Notes under the pieces: generated by a model
The model's input: only the letters and a program-made list of their open reading frames with translations
The model's database searches: none
What the model was told of the DNA's origin: nothing
Shown here: positions 16,401-24,403 of the stretch, in pieces
Layout: each line of letters starts with the position of its first letter
Position numbering within the stretch: position 1 is the stretch's first letter
Assembly (NCBI GenBank): GCA_005776585.1
Contig: SXOX01000295.1
Location: 1-35,600, forward strand
DNA length: 35,600 bases
From: Pseudomonadota bacterium
Lineage (GTDB): Bacteria > Myxococcota_A > UBA9042 > GCA-2863065
Direction: 5' to 3'
Program-made: the position numbers and the translations under genes

Positions 16401-16858
16401 CCCACGGCCGCGCCGACGTACGCCGCGCGCGGCACCTCGAGACGGGTGGTCGAGGCGTCGACGTATCCGGCCGGGGTCCACTCCAGCAGGCTCACGAGGC
16501 GCATGGCGTTGGAGTCCGCCGGCGCGTGGATTCGGAGGAGGTCGACGTGCCCGTCGCCCGTGAAGTCGTGCGCCGCCAGCGCGATCGTGTGCGCGGCCTG
16601 GCCGGGTAGCCACGCGGGCAGCGGCGCGAACGTCAGATCGGGGCCTGGCAGACCGCGATAGAGCTGGTCGGGGAGGTTGCCGCGCCCGACGATCACGTCG
16701 AGTCGGCCATCCTCGTCGACGTCCACGCAGGCCAATGGCGCGAAGAACGGCGTGCCCGGCATCGACTGCAGTGGCTCGATCGTCGTCGAGACGATCGTGA
16801 AGCTCGGTGAACCGGCGCTGACGGCGGCGAGGACGAGCGGCGCGAGCACGGCGAGCAT
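13469..16858 (-). CDS. FG-GAP/VCBS repeat surface protein with ASPIC/UnbV domain and MYXO-CTERM-like tail
   Basis: The protein is 1129 aa with an N-terminal signal peptide (MLAVLAPLVLAAVSAG). Seven DxDxDGxxD-type calcium-binding motifs follow (DVDEDGRLD, DFTGDGHVD, DPDGDGDLD, DLDGDGDVD, DVNQDGRLD, DADLDGRLD, DFNDDGRVD), the mark of a seven-bladed FG-GAP propeller. Next comes an ASPIC/UnbV-type segment (NRDGLGAT, then VTVVWPSG), several Ig-like beta regions, a PEPVPEPAPEP linker, and a C-terminal tripartite signal with GC, a leucine-rich membrane segment and an Arg-rich end (RVRRGH), like MYXO-CTERM. It is likely displayed on the cell surface. It lies 44 bp downstream of the membrane-protein gene and may be co-transcribed. 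Binding partner unknown. Confidence 0.92.
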   Translation of the reverse strand: MLAVLAPLVLAAVSAGSPSFTIVSTTIEPLQSMPGTPFFAPLACVDVDEDGRLDVIVGRGNLPDQLYRGLPGPDLTFAPLPAWLPGQAAHTIALAAHDFTGDGHVDLLRIHAPADSNAMRLVSLLEWTPAGYVDASTTRLEVPRAAYVGAAVGDPDGDGDLDVALLRWAQGLSVQQSDCLSPHFLENDGGILRWSPDALPGAGCGLVGTWADLDGDGDVDWLQVNDFGMMVHPNVVLRNDGVAQGAPGSLARWKAGPDIAPALGLATPLFGMGVSIGDVNQDGRLDLFQTSYGEDALLLGQDGGTWTDATDAFHVGGALGIAGPRFKWGTALFDADLDGRLDLMVTTGVIGEVLGLTSEVGQSIFYHGQPGPTLVEASKPAGLNLGSDDRTVVPCDFNDDGRVDLLVGGPTELTVLRNVTPSPGHFLSVRLKSTVSNRDGLGATLSAIACGQTWTGQHPGGATPGGTADPRWIVGLGDCAGPASVTVVWPSGYKKTSPVPVDTTTTLSEPAWVTVAPKQLAHGGVPATVVLSWSGTPPVVTAAPGGPIALVEAGPDTWTGVVPMPPMPGDVVLSFTVEGQVLPHHPRVRVRTAPALEVVVSPAMPYRSMGATVVVLATDGTVAKPGQGFTLELAGGEILEKHLDTAGASTRYVISVDPLVSELTLTPSTGPSGAAQPFLRPVLERVDGATTGVRVTPVTGSGPPAWKVAITPRDANRTTSPMDSVGPGLTTLPVEVRVDGNPVPLLSPVSGNGQLVVTTVAASAVPNGAVLTARADGVAIDQSARPGGSEPLSPKRSAMFFYGRHLHADGQDLLPLRLLAHDALGQPLPDQKGALSFVATGCEVLADTLTSHVFEDTVNYGVFVRSPLTPGTCSVSLLVNGGPAGLTAVCPVVPAVPPPAPATIDLVTTAPGDVSKPIGQIPGDGTTQLDLVARPRDVSGNLLGPGFAVTVDAPGFWSGPVRYVAFGAYATRLVAPVGSCLASLKVTLGTASQAVELLLHDGMGAPNLTACQGLTPPEPVPEPAPEPVPEPVIAEKPPLPPESVAAEPGPSAELPPRTGLDAGPLLEPASAVEPHGDELTEDDVAPGGTTIVRVTRGGCRSGAPPGGPRSVGLLLLLALLVAQRVRRGH

Positions 16859-16902
16859 CGGAGAACGGTAGCACGAGACGGCGTTCGGTTCGCTGTGAAT
16901 GC

Positions 16903-18621
16903 CTACAGCACCTCGACCTGCCTCAGTCCACGGCAGGGCCCCGCGTGCACCTGCACCGCGTCGGTTGCCGTCGCGTCGAGCGTGAGTCGGAAGCGATTCA
17001 GCCCGGGCGTGGAGCCGGCGCCGAGTGGCTCGCCCAGCACGCTCTGAGCCCCCCAGGTCGCGCGGACCGCGCAGGGCGTGCTCGCCTCGGTGAGCACCTC
17101 GACGCGGAGCTCGCGCGTGGGGGCGCGCAGCCCGACTCGCAGCACGATGGAGTGCTCGTCGTCGGCTTCGGAGCTCGACCCGCCGACGCGGGTGGTGCGT
17201 TCATAGTCGATGACGGGCACATAGCGCGCGAGGACGAAGCTCACTCCGGCGCCGACCGCGATGGACTCGAGCGTTACGGGGCCCTGCGCCGAGACGTGGG
17301 CGACCTGCGCCGACTCGAAGACCGCGAGGTGCTCGACTGGCGCGTCGTGGGTCGGCTGTGGCGGGCGGCCGAGGAAATACGCGCGGGCACCCGAGTGATG
17401 CGTGCGGCAGGTGAGCCCGTGGACGCGACTCTGGTAGGCGCCGTCGTCGACGCCGTGCCCCTCGATGAGCGCGACCATGAGCCGACGTAGCGTGCCCTCG
17501 GTGCAGAACTGGCCGACGAGCGGCGTGTCGCTCGACGGGCGCGCCCACGGAGCCACGAGGAGCGTCATGGCCAGCCCGACCGCGGCGAGCTCGGCGTGCC
17601 GTAGGCGCCGAACGATCAGGTCGAGCCCCAGCGCAGCCAGCACGAACGCGGGCAGCGCGGCGCCATGCAGGTAGCGCGGGGACCAGCGCTCGGCGGGTGC
17701 CAGGAGCCCGCCGATGAGCCCGAGCCCGAGCGCGGCCAACACGAGGCGGACGAGGCCCCGGTGCGCGCTGTGGCGCGTGCCGACCATGGCTAGGAGGCAC
17801 ACGACCGCACCCGCCATCAGCGAGGCCTCCGCCGTCTGGCGGCCGAAGCCGAGCCCGCCCACGACTCGAAGCACCACGTCGAGACCCGGTCCGACCGGCC
17901 GCTCCGATTGATAGAGGACACCGACGCCCCCGGTGCGCGCCAAATCGAGCCCGAGCGTCACGAGCGCCGGGAGCAGCGTCACGAGCCCGGCCAGGAGCGG
18001 CGCCGCGAGCGCCTTGAGCCCTCGCGCTCGGGCCAGCCGAGGGAGCGTCCACAGCAGCACGGGTGCCCAGGCTGCCAGCGCCGCGTGCACCTGGACTGCG
18101 CTCGCGAGGCTCGCGAAGGCCAGCGCGGCGGTGCGCGCCGTGGGCTCGCGGTCAAAGCGGTCCAGCGCCCAGAGGGTCAACGCCGCGAACGGCGGTGCCA
18201 GGCTCGGGTGCCAGATCATGTGACACACCTCGTGCCAGTACGGCGTCAGCGCGAGGGCAGCGCAGGCCGAGAGTGCGACCGCCCAATGCACGCGACGTCT
18301 GAGCAGCATGTAGAGGGCACCGAGCGCCACCGCGCCCGCCGCGAGCGAGAGGCAAGTAATCGTGCGGACGTCGCAGAACACGGCGAGCACCGCTGCGTAG
18401 AGCCCGTAGACGAACGGGCCGAGGTGCAGCTGCGTGTTGCTGATGTCGGGCCCGAGCAGCGAGCCGTAGCCGTCACCGCCAAGAAGGAGGCGTGAGGCCG
18501 CCATGTCCCGGGCCAGGTCCCGGCTGAAGACCGTCTCGCCCGCGTCGAGCCAGCCATGGACTACGAGGTGCGTGACGAGGAGCGCGGGCAGCGCGGCGCG
18601 TTCGAGTGTCTGGAGCACCAC
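16903..18621 (-). CDS. Polytopic membrane protein, GT-C-like glycosyltransferase/mannosyltransferase candidate
   Basis: About ten hydrophobic segments span residues 1-400, followed by a soluble beta-rich C-terminal domain of roughly 170 residues. The first large loop contains ETVFSRDLARDM, with the acidic residues expected in the catalytic loop of GT-C fold enzymes, and later loops hold WHEVCHMIWHPSLAPPF. This architecture fits the PMT/ArnT-like families, but no exact family is recognised. The open frame extends to 18762, overlapping the divergent ClC gene. I prefer the tandem GTG at 18621 (VVLQTLERAALP), where the first membrane helix begins, though no clear Shine-Dalgarno is seen. Together with the following surface protein it may serve envelope glycan or lipid modification. 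Confidence 0.78.
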   Translation of the reverse strand: MVLQTLERAALPALLVTHLVVHGWLDAGETVFSRDLARDMAASRLLLGGDGYGSLLGPDISNTQLHLGPFVYGLYAAVLAVFCDVRTITCLSLAAGAVALGALYMLLRRRVHWAVALSACAALALTPYWHEVCHMIWHPSLAPPFAALTLWALDRFDREPTARTAALAFASLASAVQVHAALAAWAPVLLWTLPRLARARGLKALAAPLLAGLVTLLPALVTLGLDLARTGGVGVLYQSERPVGPGLDVVLRVVGGLGFGRQTAEASLMAGAVVCLLAMVGTRHSAHRGLVRLVLAALGLGLIGGLLAPAERWSPRYLHGAALPAFVLAALGLDLIVRRLRHAELAAVGLAMTLLVAPWARPSSDTPLVGQFCTEGTLRRLMVALIEGHGVDDGAYQSRVHGLTCRTHHSGARAYFLGRPPQPTHDAPVEHLAVFESAQVAHVSAQGPVTLESIAVGAGVSFVLARYVPVIDYERTTRVGGSSSEADDEHSIVLRVGLRAPTRELRVEVLTEASTPCAVRATWGAQSVLGEPLGAGSTPGLNRFRLTLDATATDAVQVHAGPCRGLRQVEVL

Positions 18622-18709
18622 GGGTGCAGCATAGCGAGGCGAGGGGCTCGATGCACCCGCGCCACACGGTTCCGTGACACTCCGGCGCACCGCGAGTAAG
18701 TTCGGAGCC

Positions 18710-21040
18710 ATGGAGCTGCGGCCCAATATCGACACGCGCGCCGCGCGGCAGTTTGGCCGCATGTTGGCGATCTACAGCGTCGTCGGGCTGGTCTCCGGCA
18801 TCGTCGCGGTCCTGTTCGCCGAGCTCGTCGACCTCGCGGAGAGCGCGCTCCATCTGCGGCTCGCGGGTGCGGCGGCTACGGCCGTGGACGTCACCGAGCC
18901 CGAGATGCTGCGCCCGACCGGCACGCGCTGGCTGCTTCTGCTGCTGCCCGCGCTCGGTGGACTCCTCGCGGGCTGGCTCTGCGCGCGCCTCGCGCCCGAG
19001 GCGGCAGGCTCCGGTACTGGCCCCGTCATCGACTCCTACCATCGCCATGACGGCAACATCCGACGGAGGGTGCCACTCATCAAGTCGTTTGCGACCGCGC
19101 TGACGGTGGGTACGGGCGGCTCCGCCGGGGTCGAGGGACCCATCTCACAGATCACGGCCGGCGTGGGCTCCATCGTCTCGGGCTGGTTCTCGCTCTCGGG
19201 CTCCGAGCGCCGCGTCCTGATCATGGCCGGCTACGCGGCCGGCGTGGGCGCCGTCTTCCACGCACCGATGGCGTCCGCGCTCTTTGCCGCCGAGGTGCTC
19301 TACCACGAGATGGACCTCGAGTCGGAGGTGCTCGTCCCCTCCATCATCGCGGCCACGTTGGCCTACGGCGTCTTCGGCGCCGTCCGCGGTTGGGAGCCCG
19401 TGCTGGAGGCCCCCGGCGTCACGTTTCGCGGCGTCGTCGAGCTCGTCCCCTATCTCGTGTTGGCGTTGGCTCTCGCGCTCGGGACCGTGCTGTTCGTGGG
19501 CATGAAGCACGCCGTGCGGGATCTGGCGCATCGGTGGACCGGAGTCCCGCCGTGGGCGCGCCCGGCCATCGGCGGCCTGGTCGTCGGCCTCATCGGCGTG
19601 TTCCTCCCGATGACGCTCGGCTCGGGCTACACCATCCTGCACATCGCGCTGCGCCCCGAGGCGACGATTCTGGTGCTCCTCGCGCTGGCCGTCGCCAAAG
19701 CCGTCACGAGCCTGTTCACGACCGCGACAGGCGGCTCCGGTGGCCTGTTTGCGCCGGTACTCGTCATCGGCGGCGCGGTCGGCGCCGTCGTCGGCAAGGC
19801 CACCGCGACGATCGCCCCGGAGCTTGGCGTGCAGCCTGCCGCGTTCGCCGTCGTGGGCATGGCCGGCTTCTTCGCCGCCACCTTCCGGTGCCCCATCTCG
19901 GCGGTGATGATGGTCTCCGAGGTCGTCGGCTCCTATCGCTTGATTGTGCCCGCGCTCTGGGTCTGCGCGCTCGCGTGGATCCTCACGCGCCGGAGCGTGC
20001 TCTACGAGGAGCAGGTCGCCACCCGCTACGACGCGCCGTTTCGCCTCGCCGACATGATGGGCCAGGTGCTCAACCGCATGACGGTCCGCGACGCCATGAT
20101 CGGCGCGCCCCCGACCATCACCGTGCCGCCCGACATGAGCCTGCGGGACCTCGTCTCGCGCTTTGCCAGCAGCAAGCAGGCCGTCTTTCCCATCGTCGAC
20201 CCCAAGACCGGCCAGATGATGGGCGTGACCGATGGCCGCCAGCTGCGCCGCACGCTCGGCCGGGAAGGCATCGACACTCTGCTCATCGCGCGCGACTTCC
20301 TTGGGCGCGCCGTCACCATCGGGCCCCACGACACGCTGGATCTCGCCATCGGCCGCATGACCACGACTGGCTTCGACGAGCTGATCGTCGTCGATGACTG
20401 CGACGGGCGGCTCATCGGCATCCTGTCGCGCCGTGACGTCGTCAGCGCCTACCACCGGCGGATGCTGCACCACTCGGACGTCGTCGAGGACGTCACGGCC
20501 GACTTCGAGGCGCCGCTCTCGGGCGAGGACGACCTCGCGCTGGCCCTCAAGCGCGGCGGTGTGCTGCGCGACGTGGAGGGCGACGACCCCGAGGCCGTGC
20601 TGCGCGCGATGGTCACCGCGCTCACGCTGCCGCCGTCGGTGGACAAGGCGCGGCTGCTGGCGCTTCTGCTCGAGCGCGAGGAGCTGACGAGCACCGGCAT
20701 CGGCGACGGCATCGCCTTGCCGCACCCAACGAGTGACGATGTCTCGGTTCACATCGAGGACGCCGAGCCGCTGCGGCCCGTGGTCGCCATCGGCCTCCTG
20801 CGACGCCCGGTGCCGTGGAACGCCATCGACGCGCAGCCCGTCACCGTCGTGTGCCTGCTGCTCGCGCCCAGCGGCGACGTGCACCTCGGCTTGCTGTCGC
20901 GCATCGCGCAGGGCCTCAGCAACCCCGACGTGCGCCGGTTGCTGGATGCACGCGCGCCGAGCCGCGACCTCCTGCGCGCGCTGGGCGGCGCCACGCGAGC
21001 CGAGCTGCCAGCGGTGACGATCGGTCCGGAGCTGAGTTGA
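18710..21040 (+). CDS. ClC-family chloride channel/antiporter fused to two CBS domains and a PTS EIIA domain
   Basis: The 776-aa product has a ClC core: GSGTG at about 100 (variant of the GSGIP motif), GTGGSAGVEGP at 134-144 with the gating Glu 142, and GGLFAP near 345. A CBS pair follows (about 445-575: MTVRDAMIGAPPTITVPPDM; then a second CBS ending GILSRRDVVSAYH). The C-terminal 150 residues match PTS EIIA of the fructose/nitrogen type, with the phosphorylatable His 672 in GIALPHPT. CBS-bearing ClC proteins are common, but the added EIIA is unusual and suggests gating by phosphotransfer or by EIIA-partner binding. ATG 18710 gives the natural ClC start; an upstream GTG at 18674 is the alternative. 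The Shine-Dalgarno is poor. Confidence 0.93.
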   Translation: MELRPNIDTRAARQFGRMLAIYSVVGLVSGIVAVLFAELVDLAESALHLRLAGAAATAVDVTEPEMLRPTGTRWLLLLLPALGGLLAGWLCARLAPEAAGSGTGPVIDSYHRHDGNIRRRVPLIKSFATALTVGTGGSAGVEGPISQITAGVGSIVSGWFSLSGSERRVLIMAGYAAGVGAVFHAPMASALFAAEVLYHEMDLESEVLVPSIIAATLAYGVFGAVRGWEPVLEAPGVTFRGVVELVPYLVLALALALGTVLFVGMKHAVRDLAHRWTGVPPWARPAIGGLVVGLIGVFLPMTLGSGYTILHIALRPEATILVLLALAVAKAVTSLFTTATGGSGGLFAPVLVIGGAVGAVVGKATATIAPELGVQPAAFAVVGMAGFFAATFRCPISAVMMVSEVVGSYRLIVPALWVCALAWILTRRSVLYEEQVATRYDAPFRLADMMGQVLNRMTVRDAMIGAPPTITVPPDMSLRDLVSRFASSKQAVFPIVDPKTGQMMGVTDGRQLRRTLGREGIDTLLIARDFLGRAVTIGPHDTLDLAIGRMTTTGFDELIVVDDCDGRLIGILSRRDVVSAYHRRMLHHSDVVEDVTADFEAPLSGEDDLALALKRGGVLRDVEGDDPEAVLRAMVTALTLPPSVDKARLLALLLEREELTSTGIGDGIALPHPTSDDVSVHIEDAEPLRPVVAIGLLRRPVPWNAIDAQPVTVVCLLLAPSGDVHLGLLSRIAQGLSNPDVRRLLDARAPSRDLLRALGGATRAELPAVTIGPELS

Positions 21041-21046
21041 CGGCCG

Positions 21047-21355
21047 TCAGGCCCGCTCGTCCCAGTAGCGTGGGTTTCGCTTCTGATGGGCCACTGCGAG
21101 TACCTGAATTCCGTCGTCACGGACTCGAAAGAAAATGCTGTACGGAAATCGTCGAACTAGCCACATGCGTATTCCCGGGGTGGCCTCGGTCGCCTGCATC
21201 GGCGCTGCCCTCGCGGCGCGAACGCTTCGCTCAACTTCGGTCAGGAAGGCCCTGCGGAGGCCGATCCGCTTGGATCCGTAGAACAGAGCGGCTTCGCGAA
21301 GCTCACGCGTCGCGTCGGGGTGGAAGGTGATCTCGAGGTCAATCGCGTTCCGCAC
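21047..21355 (-). CDS. ParE/RelE-superfamily toxin of a type II toxin-antitoxin pair
   Basis: The 102-aa product matches the ParE pattern: ITFHPDATRELREAALFY near the N-terminus, then VRRFPYSIFFRV and IQVLAVAHQKRNPRYW at the end. I chose GTG 21355, which overlaps the antitoxin stop by 17 nt and has GAGAG 5 nt upstream; ATG 21376 is an alternative seven codons further out. ParE toxins typically act on DNA gyrase, RelE relatives on ribosome-bound mRNA, and the sequence does not settle the target. Its stop is only 6 bp from the convergent ClC stop. Confidence 0.9.
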   Translation of the reverse strand: MRNAIDLEITFHPDATRELREAALFYGSKRIGLRRAFLTEVERSVRAARAAPMQATEATPGIRMWLVRRFPYSIFFRVRDDGIQVLAVAHQKRNPRYWDERA

Positions 21356-21563
21356 GTAGCTCTCGGAAGACCTCATCAGCGTCGCGGCCGAGGTCCGGGT
21401 TGACGTCAAGCTCAGCCGCCCGTCGTGCTGCCTCGCGGCCCCAGGCTTGAACGTGCTCGTCCGGGCTGACCGCGTCGAGGCTGGCGAGCAACAGCTCGGC
21501 AAGCCGCGCCCGCTCTGCATGCGGAAGGTCAAGCACCTGGTGTTCGAGTTCGGTGGCGCTCAT
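21339..21563 (-). CDS. Antitoxin of the addiction-module component family (TIGR02574-like)
   Basis: The product is 74 aa, starting MSATELEHQVLDLPHAERARLAELLLASLD, the typical helical N-terminus of the 'putative addiction module component' family that pairs with ParE-like toxins. The acidic, helical C-terminus is where such antitoxins wrap the toxin. It precedes and overlaps the toxin gene, the usual order. ATG 21563 is used; the frame extends upstream but without a family match. Autoregulation by the antitoxin-toxin complex is usual for such pairs but no operator was identified here. Confidence 0.9.
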   Translation of the reverse strand: MSATELEHQVLDLPHAERARLAELLLASLDAVSPDEHVQAWGREAARRAAELDVNPDLGRDADEVFRELRAERD

Positions 21564-21751
21564 GTGCCGAATCTTGCGGCCTCCGCGCTTCCGAGTCCAG
21601 ACTGCGGGCGGCACCGGACGTGATCGCGCCGTTCCAGCCGAGCGACTGCACTCGTGTCGCGACTCGACCGTGGGCCAAGTTGCGCTAGGTCGCCTGGCCC
21701 TCTCGTGCCAGACTCTAGCCCGGTCGCCCCGGGCGGCCAGGGAGAGAGCCA

Positions 21752-24403
21752 ATGCGACTGCGACTGATGGCCACGCTGTTATCCGGAGTCCTTGCCGCGT
21801 GCGGCACCGGGCCAGAGTCCGTCGCGGCCGGGGCCGATGTGGCGACCGCGGATCCGGGGCCCGGTGTCACCGACGCGGGCGTGGATCTCGGGGCAGCGGA
21901 CCTCGGCACACCCGATCCCGGCACACCCGATCCGGGCCCATCGCCGGATGTAGCGGCCGACGTCACCGCGCAGCCCGTCGACACGCTCTACCCCAAGGCG
22001 CCGCCGCTGCCGTCGCCGGTCACCGCCGCGCCTGTCGCGCCGCCGCCGACCGCGAAGGCCGGCAAGTTCGCCGAGGGCGTGTGGGTCCTGCCCAACGGCC
22101 GCGTGCTCACGCCCGCCGGGACCATGCTCGAGCTCGGCAGCTACCCGCTCGGTCTGGCGCTCCACCCCAATGGCAAGACGCTCTATGTGAGCAACGACGG
22201 CAAGAAGTCCCGCGCCATCCAGGTCATCGACGTGGCCACGAAGGCCCTCATCCAGACGGTCAAGAAGCCCACGCTGTACCGGTTCATGTTCGTCACTCCG
22301 GACGGCAAGTCCCTCTATGCCTCCGGTGGGCCCGCGGGCCAGGTCTACCGCCTCACGATCGGCGCGGACGGCACGCTGACCGACGACGGGGCGCTCTCGC
22401 CGCCCGACGGCGCGTTTGGGATTGGCCTCTCGCCGGACGCCAAGACGCTCTACGCGGTCCGCAGCAACGCGGATCTGACCGCGAATGGCCCAGCGCGACG
22501 CAGCCTCATGGCGCTCGACGCGACCGCGGGCACGACCAAGGCGGAGACCGTCTTGGGCTTCACGCCCTACGATTTGGCGATCGCGCCTGACGGCAAGTGG
22601 GCGTACGTGACCTCCTGGCGCGAGGGCGGCGTGCAGCGCGTCAACCTCGAGACGCACGCCGCACTGACCGACAAGGACACCGTCCGCTTTGGCAAGCACG
22701 CGCAAGGGCTCGTGCTCTCCGCCGACGGCAAGCGCCTCTATGCGAGCGCGACGGACTCCGACCAGATTGGGGTCATCGACGTCGCTACCTTCACGTTGCT
22801 CAAGACCATCCCGCTCAATCTGGCGCTGCCGGGCACCGATGGCGAGTCGGCGCCGCTCGGCCGCGACCCCGGCTTCCTGGCGCTCTCCCCCGACGGTGGC
22901 CGCCTGTATGTTGCCTGTGCCCTCACAAATGAGGTCGCGGTCATCGATACCCAGACGCTCGTGCTCGTCGGGTCCATCCCGGTCGGCTGGTATCCCGCCG
23001 CGGTCGCCGTGAGCCCGGATGGCAAGCAGCTCTATGTCGCCAACTCGAAGGGGACGGGCTACCCGCCCTGGGACGGCTCGCTGAGCGCCGAGGGCGGCTA
23101 CGTGGGCTCGCTCTCGTTCATCGACGTGCCCGACGACGCGACGCTCAAGAAGGGTCGCGACGTCGTGCTGTCGAACGCCGTCGGGGTCTCGGGCACCGGG
23201 CGCGTCACGCCGACCGAGGACCAGCTCGCCGTCATCCCCAAGACTGGGAAGTCCAGCAAGATCGAGCACATCGTCTACATCATGCGCGAGAACAAGACCT
23301 TTGACGTCGAGCTCGGCGACCTCGGTACGGTCGAAGGGGGGGGCGTCAAGGACGTCGACGCCGATCCCAAGCTCACGCTCTTCGGCTACGAGGTCACGCC
23401 CAACCTCCACGAGCTGGCGCGCGAGTTCTGCGTGCTCGATAATTTTTATACTGACGGCGACTACTCGGCTACCGGCCACAGCTACGCGACCGCGGCCAAG
23501 GCAGCGGACTACATCGAGAAGTTCTACTCGCTGTCGGGCAAGGGCGTCGACATCTCCTGGGGCGTCGGTCCCGATTCCACACCGACGCATGGGCACGTCT
23601 TCCGCAACGTCGTGGCCCATGGCCTCACTGCGGCGAGCTTCGGCCAGATCGTGGGGCTCACCGACGAGTGGCTCACGACCAACGTGTTTCAGCCGGAGTA
23701 CCCCGGCGTCGTGTTCAACCTGGAGGTCAAGGACGAGGAACGCGGCACGTGGCTCAAGTCGTGGCTCCAGGATCACCCGCTGCCGGCGTTCAGCTTCATC
23801 CTGCTACCGGTCAACCACACCTGTTGTGGCGGTCAGGCCAACCACGTCTCGCCGAAGTCGATGATCGCGGACAACGATCTTGGCACCGGGCTCGTCATCG
23901 AGGCCCTCTCGAACAGCCCGTATTGGGACAAGACCGCGGTCTTCATCTTCGAGGACGATCCGCAGGACGGCGGGGATCACATCGAGTATCACCGCTCGCC
24001 GTTCGTCGTGGTCTCCCCGTGGGTCAAGCGGAACACGGTAAACCATACGCACCACGCCACGGGCTCGATGCACGCGACCGCCGAGCGCGCGCTGGACCTC
24101 ACGCCGCTGACCGAGCTCGATGCGCTCGCGTCGCCCGTCTGGGGCTGCTTCACCGCGACCAAGGACAGCACGCCCTATCAGCACAAGGCGCGGCTGTATC
24201 CCGTTATCACCAACAAGGAGGAGCAACAGGGCGGTGGTCAGAAGCCCATGAGCCAGCCGATGCGCGAGGCGTGGAGCCGCATGCGCTTCGACGAGCCCGA
24301 CGAGGCGCCTGGACTCGGTCGCGTGCTCTGGGAGATGTATCGCGGGACGCCGGCGCCGTGGCCGAATCGGAGCCTGATGCCGGAGCCGGAGGACGCCGAA
24401 TGA
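21752..24403 (+). CDS. Lipoprotein with YncE-like beta-propeller and C-terminal phosphoesterase domain
   Basis: The product (883 aa) begins MRLRLMATLLSGVLAACG with a good lipobox and an Asp/Pro/Gly-rich linker carrying PDPGTPDPGP (encoded by two 15-bp near-identical repeats at 21906-21935). Residues about 110-460 are a YncE-type propeller (GLALHPNGKTLYVSN, DGKSLYASGG, LSPDAKTLYAV, APDGKWAYVTS, LSADGKRLYASA, LSPDGGRLYVACA, VSPDGKQLYVAN: seven blades). From about 500 the sequence is a PF04185-type phosphoesterase: IEHIVYIMRENKTFD, DNFYTDGDYSATGH and ENSPY-like NSPYWDKTAVFIFEDDPQDGGDH. This propeller/phosphoesterase fusion is a known architecture in Myxococcota and other phyla. Substrate unknown. 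It overlaps the thiO-like gene by ATGA. Confidence 0.94.
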   Translation: MRLRLMATLLSGVLAACGTGPESVAAGADVATADPGPGVTDAGVDLGAADLGTPDPGTPDPGPSPDVAADVTAQPVDTLYPKAPPLPSPVTAAPVAPPPTAKAGKFAEGVWVLPNGRVLTPAGTMLELGSYPLGLALHPNGKTLYVSNDGKKSRAIQVIDVATKALIQTVKKPTLYRFMFVTPDGKSLYASGGPAGQVYRLTIGADGTLTDDGALSPPDGAFGIGLSPDAKTLYAVRSNADLTANGPARRSLMALDATAGTTKAETVLGFTPYDLAIAPDGKWAYVTSWREGGVQRVNLETHAALTDKDTVRFGKHAQGLVLSADGKRLYASATDSDQIGVIDVATFTLLKTIPLNLALPGTDGESAPLGRDPGFLALSPDGGRLYVACALTNEVAVIDTQTLVLVGSIPVGWYPAAVAVSPDGKQLYVANSKGTGYPPWDGSLSAEGGYVGSLSFIDVPDDATLKKGRDVVLSNAVGVSGTGRVTPTEDQLAVIPKTGKSSKIEHIVYIMRENKTFDVELGDLGTVEGGGVKDVDADPKLTLFGYEVTPNLHELAREFCVLDNFYTDGDYSATGHSYATAAKAADYIEKFYSLSGKGVDISWGVGPDSTPTHGHVFRNVVAHGLTAASFGQIVGLTDEWLTTNVFQPEYPGVVFNLEVKDEERGTWLKSWLQDHPLPAFSFILLPVNHTCCGGQANHVSPKSMIADNDLGTGLVIEALSNSPYWDKTAVFIFEDDPQDGGDHIEYHRSPFVVVSPWVKRNTVNHTHHATGSMHATAERALDLTPLTELDALASPVWGCFTATKDSTPYQHKARLYPVITNKEEQQGGGQKPMSQPMREAWSRMRFDEPDEAPGLGRVLWEMYRGTPAPWPNRSLMPEPEDAE

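Noticed and set aside
19145..20884. 579-codon minus-strand frame across the ClC gene
   Set aside because: It is antisense to a well-supported domain-rich protein, with Arg/His/Gly/Asp-biased composition typical of high-GC shadows.
23668..24399. Upstream extension of the ThiO-like gene to 620 aa
   Set aside because: The extra part is an out-of-frame shadow of the phosphoesterase gene; the FAD motif and Shine-Dalgarno point to 24400.
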